64,000 nucleotides of DNA from G963668605 sp963668605 (GTDB lineage: Bacteria > Acidobacteriota > Terriglobia > Bryobacterales > Bryobacteraceae). Position 1 is the first letter of the stretch, and the number at the start of each line of letters is the position of its first letter. Made by a program: the position numbers and the translations under genes. Of this stretch, positions 1-9,582 are shown piece by piece. Where the stretch lies: contig OY764903.1 of the NCBI GenBank assembly GCA_963668605.1, positions 1,674,001 through 1,738,000 of the forward strand, given 5' to 3'. Below the pieces are notes generated by a model. That model did not search any database and was not told where the DNA came from. It saw only the letters and a program-made list of their open reading frames with translations.

Positions 1-1861
1 CGAGATTGGATTGACGGGCACGAATGAACGGCCGGGCGCTTGCCTCGGTGTAGGTATTGAAAACGCCGAGAGCCGCGTTCGAGTACGCATACCCGGTATC
101 CAATGGGTTGTTGACGTTACGGCCGAAATCGAATACACCGTTGAAAGAGACCGCACCAGTGAACGTGCGGAGCAAGTAATCGTAGTAGATTCCCGCTTTC
201 ACGGTGTGCTTCCCCATCGTCCTGGTGAAGTTATCCGAAATGGTGAAATTGTCATTTTTCGCCTGATGCGGAAACCTCGGTTCGATGGTGATGTTGGCAG
301 CGCCGGTAACACCTCCGAACGTCGCATTCGGAATCATGTTGAACGGGTTGCTGGCCGGGGTGTTTTGGCTAACCTTGAAACCGGCCGTGTCCCGTTGGTT
401 CGCCTTGATCTGCTCGTCTGTGTACAGATCCAGTTCCGGCCGGCGGCTGAATCCGCCGGTCAATTCGTTGATGGTCGATGCACTAATCACGCGCTGGTAT
501 CGGACTACGATCACCTTCCCGTTCCGCCGGCCTAGCCGCGTCATCAACGGCAGGTTGCCGGAATAGACTCCGTCGGAGTCCTCGCTCGACCAACTGAAAT
601 TTCCGAACACCAGGTTGCGCGGATTTGCGTTCCAGTCCAGCTTCAGGGTTTGGCTGCGGATGGGCGTTTCGCTGGGCTGTTGAAAGACATAGTTGTACCG
701 GCCTCCGGATATGGTGCGATCAGCGAAATTGGGCAAAGGAAACACCTTGAGCAGCGCCTGCCCCGATGTGTTCAAGCGGCTCGCCGGAATCACATTGCCG
801 GGGAAGGCCTTGCCGGTATCGGGATCGCGCACCACTACGAGAGCGTTGTTCAGATCGAGCGATTGCGCGAAATTGCCAGCCCGCTCGGCCTCGGTGGGAA
901 CGGTGCGCTGCGTAATCGGCCCGGCCGTGCGCAGCGGCCAAATCTCCTGTGACCAGAAGAAGAAAAGCTTCTCCCGGTTGGAGTTGAATTTGCCGGGAAT
1001 ATACGCCGGGCCGCCAATGTTGTAGTTCCACGTGTTGAAGCGGTAGCGAGGCTTCGGCACGCCCTGCTGATTATTAAAAAAGTTGTTGGCGTTGAACTGT
1101 TCGTGGCGTTTGAAGTAGGAGGCCAGTCCATGGAAGTCGCGGCCGCCGGATTTGGTGATGATCTGGATGTTCGCGCCGGAGAGCCGGCCGTACTCCGCCT
1201 GATAGTTGCCAAGCAGCACCTTCACCTCCGCGATGGCGTCCTGGCTGACCGCAACTGTGATGTTGTCGTCGTTCGCCATCGCGTTCAGCGGCATGCCGTC
1301 GAGTACAACTGAATTGGTGTCCTTTCTCCCGCCCTGGACAATGATGTCAGTGTTGCGTGACAGCGATTCGTAGTCGCCGCGGTCGATGACGCCCGGCAGT
1401 AGTTGTAGCATCGACGCGATGTTGCGCCCCTTGAGTGCGATGCTGTCCACCTGTTGGCTGGTCACCAGTCCAGACCGCTCCGAACTGGCCGTTTGCACCG
1501 TTGCGCCCTGCGCAGTGACCGTAATCTTTTCGGCAAGCTCTCCCACTTGCAGTACAGTCTCGCCAATCGAAAGCGTCTCCGACGCAGGCAAGTTGATGCC
1601 TTTTCGTTCGAACATCTTAAATCCCGCATGGGAGATCACCAGATCGTACTGTGCGGGCTGGAGTCCGCTGACCACAAAGCTGCCCCGCTCATCGGTTGAC
1701 GCCAAACGCTCGGCGCCCGTGTCCGTCTGGTGGACGACAACCGATGCGCCGGGCAGAGCCAATCCCGAGGGATCCCGCACTAGACCGGTGATCGTACCGC
1801 TGATGCTCTGGCCGTAACCGGCCGCGGCGGCTAACAGTAGGACTGCAACTCGTTGAATCAT
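1..1861 (-). CDS. TonB-dependent receptor, Oar-like (3' part outside the window)
   Basis: Outer-membrane receptor predicted to take up large substrates, probably oligosaccharides. The reading frame starts at ATG 1861 and stays open to the left edge, so about 620 N-terminal residues are visible and the end of the barrel is missing. It opens with a signal peptide (MIQRVAVLLLAAAAGYGQ), then a carboxypeptidase-regulatory-like beta-sandwich (about 20-105; SGTITGLVRDPSGLALPGA). A plug domain follows (about 115-240; LKGRNIASMLQLLPGV, QAEYGRLSGANIQIITKSGG), then beta-barrel strands ending in aromatic turns. This architecture is typical of the large receptors expanded in Acidobacteriota. No TonB box was checked for. 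Confidence 0.9.
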   Translation of the reverse strand, partial: MIQRVAVLLLAAAAGYGQSISGTITGLVRDPSGLALPGASVVVHQTDTGAERLASTDERGSFVVSGLQPAQYDLVISHAGFKMFERKGINLPASETLSIGETVLQVGELAEKITVTAQGATVQTASSERSGLVTSQQVDSIALKGRNIASMLQLLPGVIDRGDYESLSRNTDIIVQGGRKDTNSVVLDGMPLNAMANDDNITVAVSQDAIAEVKVLLGNYQAEYGRLSGANIQIITKSGGRDFHGLASYFKRHEQFNANNFFNNQQGVPKPRYRFNTWNYNIGGPAYIPGKFNSNREKLFFFWSQEIWPLRTAGPITQRTVPTEAERAGNFAQSLDLNNALVVVRDPDTGKAFPGNVIPASRLNTSGQALLKVFPLPNFADRTISGGRYNYVFQQPSETPIRSQTLKLDWNANPRNLVFGNFSWSSEDSDGVYSGNLPLMTRLGRRNGKVIVVRYQRVISASTINELTGGFSRRPELDLYTDEQIKANQRDTAGFKVSQNTPASNPFNMIPNATFGGVTGAANITIEPRFPHQAKNDNFTISDNFTRTMGKHTVKAGIYYDYLLRTFTGAVSFNGVFDFGRNVNNPLDTGYAYSNAALGVFNTYTEASARPFIRARQSNL

Positions 1862-1895
1862 AATAGCCGTGTCTTTCCGGCAAGAATTATCCTGC

Positions 1896-2237
1896 CTAAT
1901 ATTCACTGGCAAATGAGATGTCCACGACAGCCGGACGGCGTCGCACGCCGCCAACCGCTGTTACGGCAGCGATTTCCACATTGAGTTTCCATTGGGGGAC
2001 AGTATACTCCTGATCGAGCGGTGCATGGCGCACAATCGCAACGGGAAGCCCAGACTCGCGCACGAGAGTCAAGCCGCGTGCGGAGGTGATTCGGGATCCG
2101 CAAAAATCAATCTTCAGTGGGACGTTGAAGGGAAAATGGAAATGCGGAGGTTTGAAGCGGGTTGCCTCCGGCGTTCGTGCCGCCGGAGGCTTCGACGTAG
2201 CGGATACGGCGCGTTTGCAAACTAAGCATAGCGCCAT
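1896..2237 (-). mobile_element. Short ORF with IS1380-type transposase N-terminal resemblance (remnant)
   Basis: A 113-codon frame with no usable ribosome-binding site. Residues about 35-62 (NVPLKIDFCGSRITSARGLT and onward to LVRE) resemble the start of IS1380-family transposases, which typically read 'DF..SR.TSDGGL.LVREL'. The similarity then stops abruptly and the rest of the frame is not recognisable. A 9-bp perfect hairpin (2164-2172 with 2182-2190) lies inside it and encodes the proline-rich stretch before the transposase-like part. I read this as a truncated insertion-sequence remnant. A genuine small hypothetical protein is the alternative. The family assignment comes from memory of the motif only. 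Confidence 0.35.
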
Positions 2238-2342
2238 AAATACTTACGCATCCGCTCCATTACTGTCGCGGCTCGGAAGCGCCGGAACGGAGCCGCGCGT
2301 GTGAGCGAGCGGTTCCATCCGCAATCACTAATGACGCTGTGT

Positions 2343-2789
2343 TTAGAAAGGTCTGTGCCCCGAGTGCGCACCTTCCATAAAGCCTTTCATGCGTTCGTGG
2401 AGCTTGTCGGCCTTATCCTTTTGTTCCGGCGTGAGCGTGGCATAGAATTTTGCCATCGCTTTGGCGTGAATTCCCCCCAATTGTCCGGCCAGAGCGCCCT
2501 GTGCGTTGGCCAACTGCTGTATCTCCTGGTCGGATTTGTTCGCCTTCACGGCTGCGGCCACAGCCTCGTGACCTTGCTTAAGCTGTTGCACGACCGGCTC
2601 GGCCTGTTGGCGGGCGGCCTCGAAGATGGTCTTGGCCTGGATCTTCTGGGCGTCTGTGAGATCGAGTTGCGTGGCGAGAAACTGCTTCATGCGTTCGCCG
2701 CGATGGAAGCCTGGGGCTTGCGCGAGCAGCAATCCCGCTGCGAGTGCGCCGGCAACAGCGAAGCCGGCGATTTTGGTCGATTTTGTCAT
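2343..2789 (-). CDS. Spy/CpxP-like periplasmic protein (LTXXQ motif)
   Basis: A 148-residue exported, helix-rich protein. ATG 2789 is chosen because an AGGAGA ribosome-binding site lies about 8 nt upstream and a signal peptide follows directly (residues 1-24, KIAGFAVAGALAAGLLLAQA). The mature part has two LTxxQ-type motifs: LTDAQKIQAKTIF at about 45-57 and LTPEQKDKADKL at about 121-132. These mark the Spy/CpxP family of periplasmic chaperones and envelope or metal stress sensors. The helices between them are rich in Ala, Gln and Lys. It sits about 100 bp upstream of ssrA in the opposite orientation and has no operon partner. Confidence 0.8.
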   Translation of the reverse strand: MTKSTKIAGFAVAGALAAGLLLAQAPGFHRGERMKQFLATQLDLTDAQKIQAKTIFEAARQQAEPVVQQLKQGHEAVAAAVKANKSDQEIQQLANAQGALAGQLGGIHAKAMAKFYATLTPEQKDKADKLHERMKGFMEGAHSGHRPF

Positions 2790-2890
2790 GGGAATCGTCT
2801 CCTGATTGAAAAATAGCGCCGCGCTGTAAAGCCGCATTGTCGAATTTGTAAGAGTTGGTAAATTACCGGTGGTAGAATAGAGATAGGAAA

Positions 2891-3245
<355 letters not shown>

Positions 3246-3794
3246 TTATGCTTTTGTCTTCAATGCTTTATGGACTTTTCGGCAGCTTCTGTGCTGCCAT
3301 TTGCTGCCAAGCGGTTTTTCTCAGCTTCCGCGGCCTTCGTCTTTGCCGCGCGCATTGACGCTACCCACTTCTCAGCGGCGGCGAGTGCGTCGAATGCCAA
3401 ACAGCATTTCCGCTGCGCATCAGGCAAGCGGCTTGGTTGGGCCTCACACGGCTCCAGAGAGAATCTCGTCAACTGCCGTTGCCATCGCCTCTCTCACAAT
3501 GGCCTCTCTCACCCTTGTATTCGACGCACGCTTGATCCATACTCGCTGACAGTCACGGAGGGCTCTCACAAGTGAGAGCTGCATCGAAGGCCAGCACCAC
3601 TGAAACTGTGATATCTGCCTGCGCGGCAGGCGGAGGGAATCGCAGCGCTAATCAGCGGAAAGAACCAGCGATTCTGCTGGACCGCCGCTTCTGTCCCGTG
3701 AAGTTGCCCGCCGAGGCAATCCCACCCAGCACACTCTGGTTCTGGAGCAGATCGTCAAGCGGCTCAGGATCCGCGACTGCAAGGGAGAGGATAA

Positions 3795-5417
3795 GTGAAA
3801 CAAGCAATCCGAGCATCTTACATCCTGCTGCCGCTCCTCTGGGGGGCTTGCGCAGCGCAGGCAGGAGTCGATACAACGCCCAACACCTTCGCGGTGTTTC
3901 TCTGGCAGGACCGCACAACGCAGGGAAACTGGAAAGGCTCCTTTGGTCAAGACGGATACTTGATCGTTGGAGAATCCATCCAAGTCCCGAACTACTCCAC
4001 ATTCGATCCGCACAGCAGCGTCAACATCCACGTTCACGACTACTGGAGCAGCGATCCCAGCGCCTTGCAAAAGGCTCATCCCATCTATAGCGCTTCTGAG
4101 CGCATCGCTTCGTATTTTCACTCGCTGAACACGATGCAAATCGATGTCAGCACAACGGACAACCAGCCCCACAGAATCGCGCTCTATTTAGCGGATGTCG
4201 ATGCAACCAGAAGGACCGCTATCGTCCAGGCTGTCGACACTCTCACCGGAGCGCTCTTCGATAGTCAGTCGATCAGCCTTCCGACGGACAATTTGGGCCA
4301 AAGCCCCATCTATCGAAACGGAGTCTATCTCGTTTATCGCTATCAGGGACGCATCACGTTCAAAATCATGAACGCCACGGAAGGGTTGGTGAGCTATGTT
4401 TACAGCGACACTTACGGGCATCCATGCAACTTCACGCCCATGCCATACCCGTCCGGACCGCTTTGCGCACCGGGCAATCCGCCCACGGTTTCGTTGAGCG
4501 GTATTTTTTGGGGCGGAAGCGCCGTGCCGGCATCCTTCCCCGCTCCGCAAATCTCCGTTTCAAGGTTTTTTACGGATGCCATCGCCGGCGTTGTGCCCGT
4601 GCGGGCTTGGGCCAGCACACCTCTGAATTACGAAGCGTGGTGCCGAGGCTGTGGAATCCAGAATGTTCAGTTCATGCTCGACGGCCAGAAAATCGGCCCT
4701 GAGATCGGAAGCCCAGATCCGGCGGGCATATACGCCTACAGCTTCGCCTGGGACACGAACAGCGTGCCGAATGGAGCGCATATCCTGACGGCATCCGCCC
4801 GGAACGGCCAGGGCAATACGGTGTTCTCCACTCCGTCTCCTGTCACCGTGGATAACAGCGCAAATGTTCCGCCGCCCGCGGGCACCTGGGCAAAAGTGAC
4901 CGGCTTCGACACTGTCACCTCCGGCGACTGGAAACGATTCTATGGACGGGATGGGCATATCATCGCCCAGAGTTCCATAAGACCCCCCGCGTACTCGAGC
5001 GTTGACTCCAGGAACAGCACGAACACATTGCTGCGCAATCTATTTAGCTACGACCTGCGCGCGCTTCTCAAGCAGTTTCCCAGCTACGTGCCGTACGAAC
5101 GGGTCGAGTCCGAGTTCTCCAATATGACGGCCATGGAATTTCTGGTGAGTTCAAACGACAACCAGGTCCACAGGCTGGCACTATATTTTTGCGATTGGGA
5201 ACGGCTCGGAGCGAAGGTGCTCGTGCAGGTGCTTGACGCGGCATCGGGAGCGGTGCTCACGGCCAGTGAAGTGAGCGGCTATGCAAACGGCGGCTATCTT
5301 GTGATGCGCTACCGCGGCCAGGTGTTGCTGCGCATCGCCAATCTTGCTCCGGCCGGCTCTAACCGCCCCGCGGCGGCAGTGAGTGGCTTCTTCTGGGGCG
5401 ACGGCGGAATCTATTAG
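3795..5417 (+). CDS. Exported two-copy repeat-domain protein with central Ig-like domain (unknown function)
   Basis: 540 residues; function not recognised. It starts at GTG 3795 with GGAGAGG immediately upstream. After a signal peptide (about 1-23, ending CAAQA) come two homologous domains. Domain A spans about 33-238 (GNWKGSFGQDGYLI, SERIASYF, DNQPHRIALYLAD, SGIFWGG). Domain B spans about 363-540 (GDWKRFYGRDGHII, YERVESEF, DNQVHRLALYFCDW, SGFFWGD). Between them is an Ig-like linker (about 262-355; VQFMLDGQKIG, TNSVPNGAHILTASA), similar to domains in secreted carbohydrate-binding or adhesion proteins. It is the only gene of the tmRNA-flanked element. A secreted adhesin or glycan-binding role is a guess from architecture only. 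Confidence 0.8.
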   Translation: MKQAIRASYILLPLLWGACAAQAGVDTTPNTFAVFLWQDRTTQGNWKGSFGQDGYLIVGESIQVPNYSTFDPHSSVNIHVHDYWSSDPSALQKAHPIYSASERIASYFHSLNTMQIDVSTTDNQPHRIALYLADVDATRRTAIVQAVDTLTGALFDSQSISLPTDNLGQSPIYRNGVYLVYRYQGRITFKIMNATEGLVSYVYSDTYGHPCNFTPMPYPSGPLCAPGNPPTVSLSGIFWGGSAVPASFPAPQISVSRFFTDAIAGVVPVRAWASTPLNYEAWCRGCGIQNVQFMLDGQKIGPEIGSPDPAGIYAYSFAWDTNSVPNGAHILTASARNGQGNTVFSTPSPVTVDNSANVPPPAGTWAKVTGFDTVTSGDWKRFYGRDGHIIAQSSIRPPAYSSVDSRNSTNTLLRNLFSYDLRALLKQFPSYVPYERVESEFSNMTAMEFLVSSNDNQVHRLALYFCDWERLGAKVLVQVLDAASGAVLTASEVSGYANGGYLVMRYRGQVLLRIANLAPAGSNRPAAAVSGFFWGDGGIY

Positions 5418-5447
5418 CGCCAGAGCGCCGCTCTTAGATGTAGTTTT

Positions 5448-5465
5448 CCGGCGCCTCCACCAACC
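5448..5465 (+). repeat. Direct repeat / right attachment site (copy of tmRNA 3' end)
   Basis: Exact 18-bp copy of 3228-3245, located 30 bp after the stop codon of the island gene. No tRNA-like structure surrounds this copy, so it is the displaced half of the duplicated target. Confidence 0.75.
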
Positions 5466-5479
5466 CTTTTGGCTCCCGC

Positions 5480-6244
5480 TCACCGCAGTGGCGAATATGA
5501 CGTCGCGCGGTGCAGCGAAATCTGACTGTCGATCGAGATTTGTCCGCTGCGATCGATCGATTCCTTACGCACCTTGACCCACTCCGGATCGCTCCCGAAC
5601 GCCGACCAGGCTTTATCGCGCGCGGCCAGATCATCAAAGGGAATCACATACGTCAGGTTCGGCATGTTCGGTCCAATCGCAGTGGAGCTATACAGAATCG
5701 GGTGAATGCCACAGCGTGCGAAGATGCGAACCTCCGGACCCGCGAAGCGTTCGTGCAGCGCCGCCAGTTGCCGCACCGTCGGCGAGTGATACACGCGCAG
5801 TTCGAAAATGCGCGGCGCCTTCGGCGGAGGCTTCAACGCCGCCAGATCCGGCGAGTAGTCCGTCGCAGCGAGCAGCGCCAGCGAGTAGTTTTCATACGGC
5901 GATTCATCACCGCGCTCCCACACCTCGAACGCCTTCCGATGCGCGGCGTCTGCGTGCAGTTTCTCCCGCAGCGAACGCATCTCCTCTTCCGAGCGATAGC
6001 CGCTAATCAAAGACATTTGCGGGAGGTGTCCGGCCACCACGCCCTCCAGACAGAGCAGCGGTGTCTGCGACAGTTTTGCCATCGCTGGCAACAGGCCCGC
6101 AGAGAGATACTGATCGAGGCGGGCTTTCTGCGTGCCGTTCTTCAGGTGAAATTGCTGTAGCAAAAACACGCGTGTCTGCTTAGTTGTTTGAGCGCCAGCC
6201 ACTCCGGCTACCGCAAGCGATCCTACAAAGCTTCGTCTGTTCAT
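5480..6244 (-). CDS. NIPSNAP family protein with Tat-like signal
   Basis: 254 residues. The N-terminus MNRRSFVGSLAVAGVAGAQ has the twin arginine and small hydrophobic core of a Tat signal. Two NIPSNAP-like halves follow (VFLLQQFHLKNGTQKARLDQ at about 26-45, and FELRVYHSPTVRQLAALHERF at about 146-166). They end in the aromatic/Trp region typical of this dimeric alpha-beta barrel fold (DKAWSAFGSDPEWVKVR). The molecular function of bacterial NIPSNAP proteins is not established. Its ATG overlaps the stop codon of the upstream prepilin peptidase gene by 4 nt, so the two are translationally coupled even though their roles seem unrelated. Confidence 0.85.
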   Translation of the reverse strand: MNRRSFVGSLAVAGVAGAQTTKQTRVFLLQQFHLKNGTQKARLDQYLSAGLLPAMAKLSQTPLLCLEGVVAGHLPQMSLISGYRSEEEMRSLREKLHADAAHRKAFEVWERGDESPYENYSLALLAATDYSPDLAALKPPPKAPRIFELRVYHSPTVRQLAALHERFAGPEVRIFARCGIHPILYSSTAIGPNMPNLTYVIPFDDLAARDKAWSAFGSDPEWVKVRKESIDRSGQISIDSQISLHRATSYSPLR

Positions 6245-6813
6245 GAGGCTCCCATTAAAGTCAGTACCGCCAGTGTACCCAAGGCAATCACCGCGCCATG
6301 CGGCAATCGTAGCGCCTCGGGATTCTTCACGTCGAGATCCTCGCGGCGCTCATGCGGAGCGCGTCCGCGCGCGATCTCAGTCGCGATAAAACCCACGTTC
6401 CGCAGCGTCTGCGCCAGCCGGCCCTTCCAAAGCGCCAACGCGATCGCGCAGACGCCGCCCAGAATCGCCGTGAAAATAAAGATCCACAACCAGAGCATCG
6501 CTCCGGCCAGCGAACCAACTGCAGCCATCAGCTTCACATCGCCCCCGCCCATACCGCGTAACAAGTAAAGCGGAAGATAAATCAGACATGCCAATCCGAA
6601 ACCGAGGGCGGCTGTTCGCAAGCCTCCCCAACCCTCAATGACTCCGTGCCCGCCGAACCCTGCGGCCAGGCCGGCGAGCACGAGCCAATTCGGAATGCGC
6701 CGGAAGCGTATGTCGTACAGGCCCGCCACAACGACGAGCGCCGCCAGCGCCAGCGCGAGCGCCGCCGGAAGCGGGTTCGCACCTGCAACAATCAAACCTG
6801 CGCCGGAGTTCAA
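6241..6813 (-). CDS. A24 family prepilin peptidase (CpaA/TadV-like)
   Basis: 190 residues, almost entirely hydrophobic. Prepilin peptidases are integral-membrane aspartyl proteases that cleave the leader of type IV or Flp pilins. Both catalytic aspartates are visible: YDIRFRRIPN (about 33-42), and the GxGD signature in MGGGDVKLMAA (about 88-98). The short length without an N-terminal methylase domain matches the CpaA/TadV subtype. It overlaps its neighbours by 4 nt on each side (Gfo/Idh gene before, NIPSNAP gene after). A CpaE-like pilus gene lies about 6 kb away (13067-14287), so a Tad-type system is likely split across the genome. Confidence 0.88.
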   Translation of the reverse strand: MNSGAGLIVAGANPLPAALALALAALVVVAGLYDIRFRRIPNWLVLAGLAAGFGGHGVIEGWGGLRTAALGFGLACLIYLPLYLLRGMGGGDVKLMAAVGSLAGAMLWLWIFIFTAILGGVCAIALALWKGRLAQTLRNVGFIATEIARGRAPHERREDLDVKNPEALRLPHGAVIALGTLAVLTLMGAS

Positions 6814-8153
6814 ACCTTCTCCGGTATCACATAGGGCGGACGGTAGGTGCGCGTGAGCATTGCGTTGGCCTGTTCGTCGTCGATGAACTTTTCGGTCTTA
6901 GAATCGAACTGTAACATGCGGCCCGTGCGCCAGGCGATGTTGGCGAAATGCGGCAGAGCCGCTGAGAGATGCAGTTCGCCTGCCGGCGCATTCGCCTCGC
7001 CCGGATTGCCGCTGCGTACGGCGCGGATGAAGTTGGCAAAGTGCGGCAGGTTCGAGATGTCCCCTGCCCCGGCGTTACTCGGTCCCTTCTCGCGCTTCGG
7101 TCCGAGAAAGGTGTAATAGCTCGAGTAGTCCGGGAAGATCATGAAGCCTTCGGTCCCGATGAAGATCACTCCGACCACGTTCTTCTTGTCGAGGAACGGA
7201 TACTCGGTCCCCATTCCCGCTTCCGTGTTCGTCCAGCCGGCGCGCGTCTCGAACGTCATCAGCAGGTCGCGGCCCTCGTACTCATAGTTCACCGTATGGA
7301 CCTGCGGATATTGCTGCGCGTCTTTGTGAATGTAGCTGCCGCCCATCGCCATGATCTTCTTAGGATGCGTATTCAGGTCGAGTGCCCAACGCATCATATC
7401 GAGTTCATGCACACCCTGGTTGCCGATGTCGCCATTGCCGTAATCAAACAGAAGATGCCACGAGCGATGACGCAATTTGGCGTAAGGACGATTCGGCGCC
7501 GGTCCCTGCCAGGCGTTCCAATCGAGGCCTGCCGGCGTTGGCTCTTCTTTGAGCACGCCAACGCTGGGCCGCGCCTTGTACGCGATGCCGCGCGCGAGAT
7601 AGACCTTGCCGATCACGCCGGCCTTGAGTTTCTGGATGCCCTCGACGATGTTCGGGCTGCTGCGATTCTGCGTACCGTGCTGGAGCACGCGCTTATATTT
7701 AGCTGCGGCCTCGACCACTTTGCGGCCTTCCCAGATCGTGTGCGACCCGGGCTTCTCGACGTACACATCCTTGCCCGCCTGGCAGGCCCAGATCGCGCCC
7801 AACGCGTGCCAGTGATTCGGCGTCGCGAAGCCCACCGCGTGGATCGTCTTGTCGTCGAGCACCTGGCGCATGTCGCGGCACGTGGCAACTTTCTTGCCCG
7901 AGAGCTTCTCGTAATCGGCGACGCGCTCGCGCATCACGCTGTCATCGACGTCGCAGAAAGTGGCGATCTCGACATTGTCCTTCGCCAATTCGTGGAAGCT
8001 CTTGATCAGGTCTCTTCCGCGCCCGCGCAAACCCACGATCGCGACGCGTATGCGATCGTTCGCACTCATGCGGTTCGCCGCCACAACAGGAGCGCCGAGC
8101 AGTGTGTTTGCTGCCGCCGTCTTCAGGAAACTGCGCCGGTCGGTCTGTTCCAT
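6810..8153 (-). CDS. Gfo/Idh/MocA family oxidoreductase, Tat-exported
   Basis: 447 residues. It opens with a Tat signal (TDRRSFLKTAAANTLLGAPV). The Rossmann fold follows (RVAIVGLRGRGRDLIKSFHE, about 34-53), then the conserved EKPGSHTIWEG segment that includes the family's catalytic Lys, and an alpha/beta C-terminal domain. Members are NAD(P)-dependent and oxidise or reduce sugars and glycosides. Members with Tat signals carry their cofactor out of the cell. The length fits the exported 'Tat-OXDR' subgroup of Acidobacteria and Planctomycetes. It is the first gene of a minus-strand trio with the prepilin peptidase and NIPSNAP genes, with 4-nt overlaps. The substrate is unknown. Confidence 0.92.
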   Translation of the reverse strand: MEQTDRRSFLKTAAANTLLGAPVVAANRMSANDRIRVAIVGLRGRGRDLIKSFHELAKDNVEIATFCDVDDSVMRERVADYEKLSGKKVATCRDMRQVLDDKTIHAVGFATPNHWHALGAIWACQAGKDVYVEKPGSHTIWEGRKVVEAAAKYKRVLQHGTQNRSSPNIVEGIQKLKAGVIGKVYLARGIAYKARPSVGVLKEEPTPAGLDWNAWQGPAPNRPYAKLRHRSWHLLFDYGNGDIGNQGVHELDMMRWALDLNTHPKKIMAMGGSYIHKDAQQYPQVHTVNYEYEGRDLLMTFETRAGWTNTEAGMGTEYPFLDKKNVVGVIFIGTEGFMIFPDYSSYYTFLGPKREKGPSNAGAGDISNLPHFANFIRAVRSGNPGEANAPAGELHLSAALPHFANIAWRTGRMLQFDSKTEKFIDDEQANAMLTRTYRPPYVIPEKV

Positions 8154-8285
8154 GATCAGTTCCTCATTTCTCGATAACGCCGGATATCACGCCAATCATA
8201 TTACGTGCGGCTGCGTGCGCGCACCCGAGCGGGACGATGCGCACGAGAGAAGGTGAAGTAACCACAGCGCAGCCGAACGTGGCTG

Positions 8286-9548
8286 TCAGTTCCGGCGGCC
8301 GTTGAACTCATGCACCGCATCGAGCATGGCGACAATGTTTTCAACCGGCGTGCGGGCCTGGATATTGTGGATCGAATTGAACACGAAGCCGCCGTCCGCA
8401 CCAAAAATCCGGCAGCGCTCGAGTACCTCTTCGCGCACCTCGGCGGGCGTTCCGAACGGCAGGGTCTTCTGCGTGTCGACGCTGCCGCCCCAGAACACGA
8501 TGAAGTTCCCGTAGGTGGCCTTCAAGTGCTCCGGCGCCATGTTGGTGGCCGAGCACTGCACGGGATTCAGAATGTCGAATCCGCATTCGATGAACGGCGT
8601 GATGAAGCGCTCCACGGCGCCGCAGGAGTGCTTGAAGGTCTTCCACTTCGTGTGCTTGTGAATCCAATCGTTGAGCGTTTTATAGTACGGGAAGTACAGA
8701 TCGCGAAACGTGTTGACCGAGCAGAAGGTCGAAGTCTGCGTACCGAAATCGGTGCCGCACAGGAACACCGCATCCACGGCATCTCCCACGCGCGCGTGGA
8801 TCTTTTCAAGATTTGCCAGTGCATACGCGCACTGCTTCTCGAAAATCCTGTGAACATAGTCGCGGCGCATCGTTGTCGACATGTACCACTCCGCGATGTC
8901 GCGAATCCCTTTGGGATGCTTCATGAACGGCCCCGGCACCAGCGCGATATCGCCGAACGCCGTGCCGCCATACGACGCGATCACGCCGCGCCCGCTCGAC
9001 TTCACGCGCTCCACTTCGGCCACGATGTGTTCGAGGTCGGCGTCCTGAATAAGGCCGAATTCCGCAAGGTTGTCCTCGACGTTGAGAGCATCGTCGTCGA
9101 TCGGCTCCTGGCGCACGATCGTGTCGAAGAAATAGCCGTCCTTCGGCATGCGTCCGCTAGGCGGCGCGCTCGTATCGCCCTCCGGATAAATCAGGATGTC
9201 GCCCTTCTCATCAAGCGTCGTGCGGAACAGATCCGAGACCAGCACCTCAAGACCATCCGGGCAGCGCCACAGCTTCCAATCCTTGTTCGGAAAGCCGAAC
9301 ATCGTGTTGCGCGAAAAGACGCCGTCGACATCCAGGCCCATGGCCTGCCTTAAGTCGTCTTCGATCCAGCCGAGCATCTGATACGGCTCGTGCACCATCA
9401 CGGGCCGCTTGTCGAGACCGTAGTGATCGCGCAGCGCAGCCACGCAGCTCACATGCACTCCCGTCACTCCAGTGCCGCCGAAGTCGATCGGAATCCGGTC
9501 CGGCTGCTTGTGATTCAGAGTTGTCTGCAATCTCTCCCGGCTGGTCAT
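8286..9548 (-). CDS. Uroporphyrinogen decarboxylase (URO-D)-like protein
   Basis: About 420 residues. The start at ATG 9548 (MTSRERLQTTLNHKQPDRIP) is chosen over upstream in-frame starts because 'RERL...L.H..PDR.P' is the standard family N-terminus. It is a TIM-barrel of the URO-D/MtaA/CmuA superfamily. The His-x-Cys motif of corrinoid-linked methyltransferases is present (KHSCGAVERF), but the later zinc-ligand cysteine seems replaced (FNSIHNIQ). True heme-pathway HemE is therefore unlikely. Such paralogues are abundant near sugar-catabolism genes in Acidobacteria and Planctomycetes, possibly in demethylation. It is divergent from the GH2 gene, with 34 bp between the start codons. Confidence 0.88.
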   Translation of the reverse strand: MTSRERLQTTLNHKQPDRIPIDFGGTGVTGVHVSCVAALRDHYGLDKRPVMVHEPYQMLGWIEDDLRQAMGLDVDGVFSRNTMFGFPNKDWKLWRCPDGLEVLVSDLFRTTLDEKGDILIYPEGDTSAPPSGRMPKDGYFFDTIVRQEPIDDDALNVEDNLAEFGLIQDADLEHIVAEVERVKSSGRGVIASYGGTAFGDIALVPGPFMKHPKGIRDIAEWYMSTTMRRDYVHRIFEKQCAYALANLEKIHARVGDAVDAVFLCGTDFGTQTSTFCSVNTFRDLYFPYYKTLNDWIHKHTKWKTFKHSCGAVERFITPFIECGFDILNPVQCSATNMAPEHLKATYGNFIVFWGGSVDTQKTLPFGTPAEVREEVLERCRIFGADGGFVFNSIHNIQARTPVENIVAMLDAVHEFNGRRN

Positions 9549-9582
9549 TGCGTTTCCACCGTCCTTCTGTAGAATAGGACAA

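Noticed and set aside
2164..2190. Hairpin GCCTCCGGC/GCCGGAGGC as a terminator
   Set aside because: There is no U-run on either strand, and it lies within the putative transposase-like frame rather than after a gene.
6969..8177. Long plus-strand open frame opposite the Gfo/Idh/MocA gene
   Set aside because: It is an antisense shadow. The minus frame has a Tat signal, Rossmann fold and full family motifs; the plus frame is Arg/His-rich with no recognisable domain.
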